Part shown: positions 9,274 to 16,180 of the stretch, in pieces | Layout: each line of letters begins with the position of its first letter | How positions within the stretch are numbered: position 1 is the stretch's first letter | DNA from: an uncultured Collinsella sp. | GTDB taxonomy: Bacteria; Actinomycetota; Coriobacteriia; Coriobacteriales; Coriobacteriaceae | Length of the DNA: 64,000 nucleotides | Direction: 5' to 3' | NCBI GenBank assembly: GCA_947507155.1 | Contig: CANNOC010000006.1 | Coordinates: 34,787 to 98,786, forward strand | The notes under the pieces: generated by a model | Database searches by the model: none | What the model saw: the letters and a program-made list of their open reading frames with translations, nothing else | What the model was told of the DNA's origin: nothing | Made by a program: the position numbers and the translations under genes

Positions 9274-9302
9274 ATGATAGCAGGATTGTCTCTTCCTGCC
9301 AA
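9274..9302 (-). promoter_or_regulatory. Sigma-70-type promoter of rpsB-tsf
   Basis: On the minus strand TTGGCA is followed after exactly 17 bp by TATCAT. It is placed about 140 nt upstream of rpsB and 47 nt after the xerC stop, so it starts the rpsB-tsf unit. Confidence 0.8.
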
Positions 9303-9349
9303 CCCGCAATCAAAACCACACACCTCGGTGCGCGCGGGAGGCCCTTCTC

Positions 9350-10270
9350 CTACTCGCCGCGGGGGTGTGCCTGACTCACGGCGCGCTTGAGTCGGTCGGG
9401 CGTGAGGTGCGTATAGATCTGCGTCGTGGACAAGCTCGCATGCCCCAGCAGCTCCTGAACCGAGCGCAGATCCGCGCCGCCCTCGAGCAGGTCGGTCGCA
9501 AAGGTGTGGCGCATCGCATGCGGGGCGATGTCGGCAGGAATGCCGGCAAGTGCCGCAAGCATGTGGAACCGCCTTCTGAGCATGGCGGCACTCATGCGGT
9601 TTCCGCGCGCCGAGATAAACAGCGGATGCACGCCGTTCGCACTATCGACACGCTTTGCCTGCACAAGGAGATGTGGCCTCCCCTCCTCAATATAGCGACG
9701 AGTCGCCTCGAGAGCGCGCCGATAGAGGGGCACGATACGCTCCTTGCTCCCCTTGCCCCAAAGTCGCAGCGTTCGCTCTGACCAAGCAATGGACTCCACG
9801 TTGAGCGCCGCGAGCTCCGAGATTCGCGCGCCGGAGGCATAGAGCAGCTCGAGCATCGCTGCATCACGCAGCCCCGAAGGCGTCGAGGTGTCGGGGGCCT
9901 TGAGCAACGCCTCGACTTGCCGGGTCGTCAGCACACCGGGAAGATCGCGCGGCAGTTTGGGCGAGGATATCGCCGAGACCGCATCGCCCTCAACGATTCC
10001 CTCGGCAGCCATCCACCGATAGAGCGAGCGAATGGCAGACAGATGCGCCGCAAGGGTCCGAGCCGCCACCTGGCCACGCGACAGCTCGGCCAAATAGGAG
10101 CGAACGGTCCGTACGTCGGCGACGCGAGCGTCGATGCCCTCACGGTCGCACCACGCGGCGAAGTGCTCGAGCCGCGAGGCGTAGGCGGTTACCGTATTGG
10201 GAGCGAGCCCTTCGACGCGTGCAATGTAGGCGATGAACGAGTCGACGGCATCGTACAGGTCAAAGGCTAT
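9350..10270 (-). CDS. xerC: XerC/XerD-family tyrosine recombinase (start codon uncertain)
   Basis: Probably the site-specific recombinase that resolves chromosome dimers at dif. Catalytic residues are visible: Arg in YASGARISEL, Lys in GKGSKERIVP, His-x-x-Arg in PHAMRHTFATDL, His in LGHAS and Tyr in TQIYTH. The ORF track begins at a TTG (10093), which would delete most of the N-terminal SAM-like core-binding domain. That domain is in the same open frame upstream (FIAYIARVEGLAPNTVTAYA). No ATG, GTG or TTG occurs upstream before the stop. An ATA at 10270 overlaps the trmFO TAG and has GGAGG 9 nt before it, giving 306 aa, the normal Xer length. Chromosomal housekeeping context argues against a phage integrase. 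Confidence 0.85.
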   Translation of the reverse strand: MAFDLYDAVDSFIAYIARVEGLAPNTVTAYASRLEHFAAWCDREGIDARVADVRTVRSYLAELSRGQVAARTLAAHLSAIRSLYRWMAAEGIVEGDAVSAISSPKLPRDLPGVLTTRQVEALLKAPDTSTPSGLRDAAMLELLYASGARISELAALNVESIAWSERTLRLWGKGSKERIVPLYRRALEATRRYIEEGRPHLLVQAKRVDSANGVHPLFISARGNRMSAAMLRRRFHMLAALAGIPADIAPHAMRHTFATDLLEGGADLRSVQELLGHASLSTTQIYTHLTPDRLKRAVSQAHPRGE

Positions 10271-11604
10271 GACCTCTCGCCTCCAAACAGATCGGAGCGC
10301 GTTTCCAGATAGGCATCCAGGGCCTTGAGGGCGCGGTCCGCGTAAGCCTGGTAACGATCCCGCTTGCTGCGACGCTTACCGTCCTCGAGCGGCGGCACAA
10401 GACCAAAGTTGACGTGCATGGGCTGGTAGCCCACCGTAGCCGGATCGGTCGCATACCCCACAAGCGCGCCCAGGGCGCCCACGCGCGGCAGCTCGACGCC
10501 CGCGGCCCCGATGGCCTCGGCATAGGTGTTGAGCGCAGCGAGCAGACCCGTCGCCACGGCCTCCATGTACCCCTCGGTACCAGTAATCTGACCGGCAAGA
10601 CGCACGCTCGTGCCGGGAACGGCAAAGGTGCCGTCGAGCACGTGCGGAGCATCGACAAAGGTGTTGCGGTGCATAACGCCGTAGCGGAAGAACTCGGCGT
10701 TCTCCAGGCCGGGAACCATATGGAAGACGCGCTTCTGTTCGCCGAAGGTCAGGTTGGTCTGGAAGCCAACCAGGTTATAGGCGGTCTTCTCCTTGTTCTC
10801 GGCGCGCAGCTGAATTGCCGCCCAGGGACGGCGACCGGTGCGCGGGTCGGTGAGCCCGACGGGCTTCATGGCGCCAAAGCGGATGGCATCCTTGCCCGTG
10901 CGCGCAACCTCCTCGGCAGGCTGGCAGGCCTGGAACAGGTCCCCGCCCTCAAAATCCTTGAGCACCACGCGATCGGCCGTGGTAAGCGCCTCGATAAAGG
11001 CCTCGTACTCTTCCTTGTTGAGCGGGGCATTGAGATAGTCGCCACTCCCCTGCTCCTCATAGCGCGACTGCGAGAACAGCACGTCCATATCGAGCGTAGA
11101 GGCATCGACAATCGGGGCGGCCGCGTCAAAGAACGCCAGGGCGTCACCACCGACGAGCTTCATGACCTCCTCGCTCAATGCCGGCGAGCATAGGGGGCCC
11201 GCGGCGATAACCACATGACCCTCGGGAATCTGGGTGACCTCGCCGTGGACGACCTCGATATTGGGGCGGGCGGCAACCTCAGCCTCGACGAGCTCGGAAA
11301 ACTTGACGCGGTCGACCGCCAGGGCACCGCCGGCAGGAACGGCCGCACGATGAGCGCAGTCGAGCAGCACCGAGCCCATGCGCTCGAGCTCGGCCTTCAG
11401 CAGACCGGCGGCAGAATCGGGACGGGTCGACTTAAACGAATTGGAGCAGACGAGCTCCGCCAAGTGATCGGTATGGTGGGCAGGAGAGCTCACCTGCGGG
11501 CGCATCTCGCACAGCTTTACGGCGAACCCGCGATCTGCCAGCTGAATCGCGCATTCCGATCCCGCCAGACCGCCACCGATAACCGTCACCTGATCAAACA
11601 GCAT
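10267..11604 (-). CDS. trmFO: Methylenetetrahydrofolate-tRNA-(uracil-5-)-methyltransferase TrmFO
   Basis: Flavoenzyme that makes m5U54 in the T-loop of tRNA, using methylene-THF as carbon donor and FADH2 as reductant. The N-terminal FAD motif is VTVIGGGLAGSECA, followed by the conserved CSNSFKS. The C-terminal RLAGQITGTEGYMEA and the NFGLVPPL segment are typical of TrmFO rather than its paralogue GidA/MnmG. The ATG at 11604 is preferred over the TTG at 11610, with AAGG 9 nt upstream. Length is 445 aa. Its stop overlaps the inferred xerC start, and dprA lies 14 nt upstream. Confidence 0.96.
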   Translation of the reverse strand: MLFDQVTVIGGGLAGSECAIQLADRGFAVKLCEMRPQVSSPAHHTDHLAELVCSNSFKSTRPDSAAGLLKAELERMGSVLLDCAHRAAVPAGGALAVDRVKFSELVEAEVAARPNIEVVHGEVTQIPEGHVVIAAGPLCSPALSEEVMKLVGGDALAFFDAAAPIVDASTLDMDVLFSQSRYEEQGSGDYLNAPLNKEEYEAFIEALTTADRVVLKDFEGGDLFQACQPAEEVARTGKDAIRFGAMKPVGLTDPRTGRRPWAAIQLRAENKEKTAYNLVGFQTNLTFGEQKRVFHMVPGLENAEFFRYGVMHRNTFVDAPHVLDGTFAVPGTSVRLAGQITGTEGYMEAVATGLLAALNTYAEAIGAAGVELPRVGALGALVGYATDPATVGYQPMHVNFGLVPPLEDGKRRSKRDRYQAYADRALKALDAYLETRSDLFGGERS

Positions 11605-11618
11605 CTGCAAACACCTTT

Positions 11619-12551
11619 CTAATTGACACGTTTTCCATTGTGACCGAAGGGCGTCTGGGCGTGAAGGGCAAACTTGGAGGGCGCATACCTTCCATCCATC
11701 ATGCGCTCGATGAGGCCCTCGAGTTCGAGCGAACCCAGAAGTTTGAGCACGCCGACGGCATCGAGCGAGACGAGTGCCGCGATGTCGTCGACCTTGAGCG
11801 GCGAGGCGATGAGCGCATGCATCACGGCCTGCTGCGTGGGGTCCAGATCTGCGATACCGGGTGCATCAGGACGCGAATAGCGCAGGGTACCGTATATGCG
11901 AGAGATAGCCACCTCGATGGACTCCTCGTCAATAATGCAGCAGGCCCCGTTGGCAATGAGGTAGTTGGTACCGCGCGACTCGGGTGACAAAATCGAACCC
12001 GGCACGGCAAGAAGCTCGCGCCCCAGGTCCATGGCGGCCTCCGCCGTCGAGAACGTGCCCGAAGGCATGCCAGCCTCCGACACGAAGAGCGCCTGCGAAA
12101 GCGCGGCAATCACCCGGTTACGCCGCGGAAAGGCAAACTTACGCGGCCCCATACCCCAAGGCGAGATGGACACGACCGCGCCGCCCGTATCGATCGTGCG
12201 CGCGATGAGTCCCGCGCTCGAGCGCGGGTAGATTACATCGGCGCCTGTCCCCAACACCACGACATGTTTGCCGCCGGCATTGACTGCGGCCCAACCCGAC
12301 GCCTGGTCGCAACCGACCGCACCGCCCGATACCACCGTCACCCCCGCTTCCACCGCGACCTTGGCCGCAAGCTCCGCGACGGCAAGGCCGTAGGGAGAGG
12401 CCTTGCGCGCACCGATAATCGAGAGCGCCGGTGTCGAGAGAACCTCAGGGTCGCCACGCACGAACAGCGTCTGTGGCACATCGGAAAGCTCCAGAACAGT
12501 AGCGGGGAACAGCCCATCCCCGGGATGCAGTTCGTAGCGAGCCTCATCCAT
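11619..12551 (-). CDS. dprA: DNA-processing protein DprA/Smf
   Basis: Binds incoming single-stranded DNA and loads RecA during natural transformation. The extended Rossmann fold is visible in SIIGARKASPYG, VVSGGAVGCDQAS, VVVLGTGADVIYP and FPRRNRVIAAL. The C-terminal part ends with a winged-helix-like segment (VDDIAALVSLDAVGVLKLLG), found in many DprA proteins. It is about 310 aa and lacks an N-terminal SAM domain. The ATG at 12551 and the GTG at 12554 both suit the upstream AAGGAGG; both overlap the comM stop. Its neighbour comM also belongs to the transformation toolkit. Confidence 0.95.
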   Translation of the reverse strand: MDEARYELHPGDGLFPATVLELSDVPQTLFVRGDPEVLSTPALSIIGARKASPYGLAVAELAAKVAVEAGVTVVSGGAVGCDQASGWAAVNAGGKHVVVLGTGADVIYPRSSAGLIARTIDTGGAVVSISPWGMGPRKFAFPRRNRVIAALSQALFVSEAGMPSGTFSTAEAAMDLGRELLAVPGSILSPESRGTNYLIANGACCIIDEESIEVAISRIYGTLRYSRPDAPGIADLDPTQQAVMHALIASPLKVDDIAALVSLDAVGVLKLLGSLELEGLIERMMDGRYAPSKFALHAQTPFGHNGKRVN

Positions 12552-14074
12552 CACTGGTCCCTCCTTCCCTGATACATTGCGGCCTCGAGCACATGATCTT
12601 GCGTCACCCGCTCACTTTCGGCGACATCGGCAATCGTGCGCGCGATGCGCACCAGGCGCACGATGCCGCGTCCCGTGAGATGCGTGCGCTTCGACAGGCC
12701 GAGCACGCACGTTTCCGCCGCCTGATCGAGCGCAAAGGTCGACACAACACCATCGATAGAGCGGGACTCGTCGTCCTCGGCCTCGGCATCCGCATCGTCC
12801 ATATGGGTCTCGCGCCAGGCACGAAAAGCCCTACCGCGGACAACGTAGTCGCGCAGCTCGGCCGACGACATGCCCTCGGCGCCCTCAATAATCACCTGCG
12901 GATCGGGGCGGGTCACGTCGATCATCAGGTCGATACGGTCGGCCAAGGGACCGCGTAGCTTGGACCGGTAGCGCTCGACCATCGATGCCGAGCAGCGACA
13001 TGGAACCTCTCGATCGCCCAAAAAGCCGCAGGGACAGGGATTGCTCGCCGCAAGCAGCTGAAAGCGCGAGGGAAACGTGAAGGCGCCATCGACGCGCACG
13101 ATCCTGACATAACCGCGCTCGATAGGCTGCCTGAGCGTCTGCAGCACACCGGTGGGAAACTCGGCAAGCTCGTCCAAAAAGAGCACGCCGCCATGGGCAA
13201 GGCTGATCTCGCCCGGATGCACCGGGCGCCCTCCGCCAATAAGGCCCGCTGTCGATATGCTGTGATGGGGGCTTCGAAACGGCCGATGCCCCGCAAGCAG
13301 GCCATCGATGTTCTCACCCAAGACCGAATGAATGCACAGCGCCTCCTGCTGGTCCTCGACGGAAAGCTCGGGCAAGATACCCGTCATGCGACGCGCAAGC
13401 ATGGTCTTGCCCGATCCCGGAGACCCAATCATGAGCAGGCCCAGCTCCCCCGCCGCCGCAAGCGCCATGCCGCGCTTGGCGACCTCCTGCCCCAACACAT
13501 CGGCATAATCGAGCTCGAGCTCAAAGGTGGCCTCGAGCACTTCAGAATCCAGATAATGCCGAGCTGCCTCGCCCATACCGTGAGCAAGCTGCGACAGATG
13601 GTCGATAAAACCGCAGTCGACCCCCGAAAGCGGAACATGCTGGTCGGACCTGCCGGCGATAAAAGACAGCCCCATGTCGCGAGCCAGCAGCTGGAACGCC
13701 ACCTCGCCCTTGACGGGAAGCACCGTACCATCCAAGCCGAGCTCGCCGGCAATGAGGCAGCGGTCGAGATTGTCGCGTGGAATCTGCCCATCGGCCGCAA
13801 GCACCGCAATGGCTATCGGCAGGTCAAAGCCGCTACCGGTCTTTCGGATATCGCCCGGCGCCAGATTGACCGTAATGCCCGAGCGAGGGATCTCGAATCC
13901 CGCAGAGCGCATCGCGCAGCGAATGCGCCCGCGCGACTCCATGACCTCCATACTCGGGATGCCGAGCATCTGGATGCCCGGGATGCCACCCGCAAGCGAT
14001 ACCTCGACCGTAACGGGAATCGCCTCGACGCCGCGGATACAGGCAGCGTGAACGGCAAAGGTTTCGAACGCCAT
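12551..14074 (-). CDS. comM: YifB/ComM family Mg-chelatase-like AAA+ ATPase
   Basis: Hexameric helicase-like AAA+ protein; ComM promotes branch migration during integration of transforming DNA. The N-terminal S5/Lon-like domain starts MAFETFAVHAACIRG. Walker A is GSPGSGKTMLARR near residue 215. Walker B lies in GGVLFLDELAEF, and Cys-containing NPCPCGFLGD follows. The C-terminal Mg_chelatase_C domain ends near QDHVLEAAMYQGR. The track start at 14365 runs through yraN in another frame and is rejected. The ATG at 14074 overlaps the yraN TGA by one base and gives 507 aa, the usual size. Confidence 0.95.
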   Translation of the reverse strand: MAFETFAVHAACIRGVEAIPVTVEVSLAGGIPGIQMLGIPSMEVMESRGRIRCAMRSAGFEIPRSGITVNLAPGDIRKTGSGFDLPIAIAVLAADGQIPRDNLDRCLIAGELGLDGTVLPVKGEVAFQLLARDMGLSFIAGRSDQHVPLSGVDCGFIDHLSQLAHGMGEAARHYLDSEVLEATFELELDYADVLGQEVAKRGMALAAAGELGLLMIGSPGSGKTMLARRMTGILPELSVEDQQEALCIHSVLGENIDGLLAGHRPFRSPHHSISTAGLIGGGRPVHPGEISLAHGGVLFLDELAEFPTGVLQTLRQPIERGYVRIVRVDGAFTFPSRFQLLAASNPCPCGFLGDREVPCRCSASMVERYRSKLRGPLADRIDLMIDVTRPDPQVIIEGAEGMSSAELRDYVVRGRAFRAWRETHMDDADAEAEDDESRSIDGVVSTFALDQAAETCVLGLSKRTHLTGRGIVRLVRIARTIADVAESERVTQDHVLEAAMYQGRRDQ

Positions 14075-14559
14075 CACGACACCTGCCAATCGAACGCATT
14101 GTACTGGTGCTCGATCTCGGCGATATGCCCGCCGCGAATGGTGACGCCCACGGCATCGAAGCGGATCGCCTTGAGCGGATAGTGCTCCATGAGATAGCAA
14201 CTCGCGATGCGACGATAGCGCCGCTGCTTTTGGGCGTTCACCGCTTCCTCGGGAAACACCCGAGTATCGCAATCCAGCGCAACACGCCTGGTCTTGACCT
14301 CGGCCATCACCACCACATCGTCGAGCTCGTCGAGCAGCACCAGGTCGGCCTCGCCCTCCGAGCATCGATAGCCTTGTTCCAACAATGCATAGCCGCGCTC
14401 GTTAAAGTAATCGATTGCGATAAGCTCGCCCAGCATACCGAGCTCGCGAGGACTGAGCCCCTTGATAAACTCAGGGGTGATCGACCCGCAATCGAGCTCC
14501 CCCTCTTCCCAACGCTCCTTGAGCTGCTGCGTCTTGCTCATTTTGGCTGCGGCACACAT
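14074..14559 (-). CDS. yraN: UPF0102 family endonuclease-like protein YraN
   Basis: Small protein with a restriction-endonuclease-like fold; its biological role is not settled. The core shows the family's pattern: LGELIAIDYFNERGYALL, then GEADLVLLDE and VVMAEVKTR, i.e. the acidic residues and E-x-K of the nuclease fold. VNAQKQRRYRRIASCYL follows. The ATG at 14559 is chosen because AAAGGAG lies 5 nt upstream, giving 161 aa; the N-terminal ~35 residues are longer than in most family members. It commonly sits beside rnhB and comM, as here. Confidence 0.88.
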   Translation of the reverse strand: MCAAAKMSKTQQLKERWEEGELDCGSITPEFIKGLSPRELGMLGELIAIDYFNERGYALLEQGYRCSEGEADLVLLDELDDVVVMAEVKTRRVALDCDTRVFPEEAVNAQKQRRYRRIASCYLMEHYPLKAIRFDAVGVTIRGGHIAEIEHQYNAFDWQVS

Positions 14560-14662
14560 GGGGTCTCCTTTCCCACTCCCTGCATTGCCTCGATAATGAG
14601 GGCAGGTTTCATGCGGGTAAGTACCGGAAGCAAACCGAAAACCAACCAAATGCCGACAAATG

Positions 14663-14700
14663 AGGGGCCGCGCGCAACAATAGCGTTGCACACGGCCCCT
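14663..14700. other. 38-nt inverted repeat between yraN and rnhB
   Basis: Outer arms AGGGGCCG/CGGCCCCT enclose an inner GCAAC/GTTGC stem. Neither side has a U-tract, so it is unlikely to be a simple intrinsic terminator. It may structure the rnhB-yraN mRNA. The rest of the 188-nt gap shows no clear feature. Confidence 0.45.
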
Positions 14701-14747
14701 ACCAGCAGGTTTATAGAACCCTTAAGGTCCCAGTCTCCACAATTGGC

Positions 14748-15536
14748 CTAAAAAAGGCGCTCAGTCTGCAGAAAGTTTCCGCAAAAGCTCACACGGTGCA
14801 GCGGAGAAAGACCATGTTTGCGAATGGCCTCAATGTGCTCGGGACTCGCATAGCCTTTCGATTCGGCCAAATGGTACTCGGGATACTCGGCATCGTACTC
14901 GACCATCATCTCGTCACGCGTGACCTTTGCCATGATGGATGCCGCGGCGATACAGGCGATCTTGGCATCGCCCTTGACCACGTCGCGCTCATGGGGCACG
15001 GCGCCCAGGGGGTTGCCGTCCATAAGCACGCAATCGGGCTCAAGCCCCGTATCGGACACCGCACCCGCGACAGCGGCTCGAATGGCGCGGGCCATGCCCA
15101 TCTGATCGATATCCGCAGGAGCGATATGGCAAAAGCCGATAGCAGTCGCCACCTCGGCAATCTTCACCGAGAGCAGCTCGCGGCGCGCCGGCGTGAGCTT
15201 TTTGGAATCATTGATGCCCCAGATGCGCGGCTCCATCGGAAGACACACGGCACACACGGTCAAGGGACCCGCTACCGAGCCACGGCCCACCTCGTCGACA
15301 CCCACGACCACGCCATCACCGCCGAGCTCATGCATAAGCTCGTACATGCCGTTGACGCGCTCGCGTTCGGAAAGTTCCTTGGCATGGCGCTTAAGGGCAC
15401 GTTCGCAAGCCTTGATCACCTGCTGGCGCGGATCCTCGCGATAATGCTCCACGAGGGCGGGAATCTCCTCGAACGTGGCGCTCGCCAGCTCGCCGGCAAC
15501 CTGCGATGCCGAAACCGAGCTCGTCATGTTGGCCAT
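14748..15536 (-). CDS. rnhB: Ribonuclease HII
   Basis: Removes ribonucleotides and RNA from RNA-DNA hybrids. The catalytic D-E pair is in VVGVDEVGRGSVAGPL; further acidic residues are in CVLMDG and VVKGDAKIACIAAAS. About 85 residues precede the catalytic domain, longer than the minimal enzyme but common in Gram-positives. The ATG at 15536 has AAGGAGG 7 nt upstream, better than the track ATG at 15563. A terminator for rplS lies just upstream, so expression needs read-through or a promoter in the roughly 28-nt gap. Confidence 0.95.
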   Translation of the reverse strand: MANMTSSVSASQVAGELASATFEEIPALVEHYREDPRQQVIKACERALKRHAKELSERERVNGMYELMHELGGDGVVVGVDEVGRGSVAGPLTVCAVCLPMEPRIWGINDSKKLTPARRELLSVKIAEVATAIGFCHIAPADIDQMGMARAIRAAVAGAVSDTGLEPDCVLMDGNPLGAVPHERDVVKGDAKIACIAAASIMAKVTRDEMMVEYDAEYPEYHLAESKGYASPEHIEAIRKHGLSPLHRVSFCGNFLQTERLF

Positions 15537-15563
15537 ATCGGGGCCTCCTTGTATGCAAATCAA

Positions 15564-15595
15564 ATAAAAAGAAGGGCCACCCGAAGGTGACCCTT
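15564..15595 (-). terminator. Intrinsic terminator after rplS with UUCG tetraloop
   Basis: On the minus strand AAGGGTCACC and GGTGGCCCTT form a 10-bp stem closed by TTCG and followed by CTTTTTATTT. It lies about 35 nt after the rplS stop. Confidence 0.9.
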
Positions 15596-15629
15596 TTGTC
15601 CAAACGAGTGAACAGACGCTGCGATCTTC

Positions 15630-15971
15630 TTAGCGCTTCTCGGGGATGCGAGCAGCCTTGCCCACCTTGTCGCGGAGGTAGTACAGCTTGGCGCGACGGA
15701 CGCGACCATGACGGACGACCTCGAGCTTGGCGATCTTGGGGCTGTGAAGCGGGAAGGTACGCTCAACACCGACACCGAAGGAAATCTTGCGGACGGTGAA
15801 GGTCTCACGGGCACCGGCGCCGGCCATGCGGATGACGTCGCCCTGGAAGACCTGGATGCGCTCGCGGTCGCCTTCCTTAATGCGGTAGTGAACCTTGACG
15901 TTGTCGGCGACGCGAACCTGAGGAATGTCCTCGCGGATCTGCTGACGCTCGATTGCGCGGATGTAATCCAT
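15630..15971 (-). CDS. rplS: 50S ribosomal protein L19
   Basis: Large-subunit protein near the 30S interface. It shows [20 protein letters not shown], the [20 protein letters not shown] signature and the basic [18 protein letters not shown] tail. The ATG at 15971 has AAGGA 7 nt upstream and gives 113 aa, the normal size. It is a single-gene transcription unit between its own promoter and a strong terminator. Confidence 0.98.
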   Translation of the reverse strand: MDYIRAIERQQIREDIPQVRVADNVKVHYRIKEGDRERIQVFQGDVIRMAGAGARETFTVRKISFGVGVERTFPLHSPKIAKLEVVRHGRVRRAKLYYLRDKVGKAARIPEKR

Positions 15972-15995
15972 GTGCAATTCCTTACTCTTCTAGAG

Positions 15996-16019
15996 GTGCC
16001 GTACCACCTTGGCCGGCAC
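15996..16019 (-). other. Hairpin in the rplS 5' leader
   Basis: GTGCCG and CGGCAC pair across a 12-nt loop, 25 nt upstream of the rplS ATG. L19 leaders with autoregulatory hairpins are described in other bacteria, but equivalence here is only suggested by position. Confidence 0.4.
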
Positions 16020-16040
16020 GTAGTTGAACAAACGTATTCG

Positions 16041-16068
16041 AGTATACACGCGCGGGTTTCTGCTGCAA
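16041..16068 (-). promoter_or_regulatory. Promoter of rplS
   Basis: The minus strand shows TTGCAG, 16 bp, then TATACT, about 70 nt before the rplS ATG. Confidence 0.7.
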
Positions 16069-16114
16069 GAACAATTTTTTACGCAGACAAAAAGACAAAA
16101 CCCGCACATGATAA

Positions 16115-16142
16115 CCGCCCGCCTCACGAATGAGACGGGCGG
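16115..16142 (-). terminator. Hairpin terminator after ppdK
   Basis: A 12-bp GC-rich stem (CCGCCCGTCTCA with one G-U pair in the partner) is closed by TTCG. On the minus strand only TTATC follows, so the U-tract is weak. It lies 38 nt past the ppdK stop. Confidence 0.6.
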
Positions 16143-16180
16143 CGGGAAGGGGGCTACGCTAGGCGCCCAAACCCAAAACG

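Noticed and set aside
9134-9319. 61-aa minus-strand ORF upstream of rpsB
   Set aside because: It spans the rpsB promoter and leader, starts upstream of the -35 box and has no Shine-Dalgarno.
9350-10270. Phage or integron integrase
   Set aside because: Housekeeping context (trmFO, dprA), normal Xer size and no attachment-site repeats or mobile genes nearby.
14074-14365. comM N-terminal extension in the ORF track
   Set aside because: The extra residues overlap yraN in another frame and are Arg-rich; the real family N-terminus begins at 14074.
14663-14700. Intrinsic terminator after rnhB
   Set aside because: The hairpin has no U-tract on either strand; kept only as an inverted repeat.
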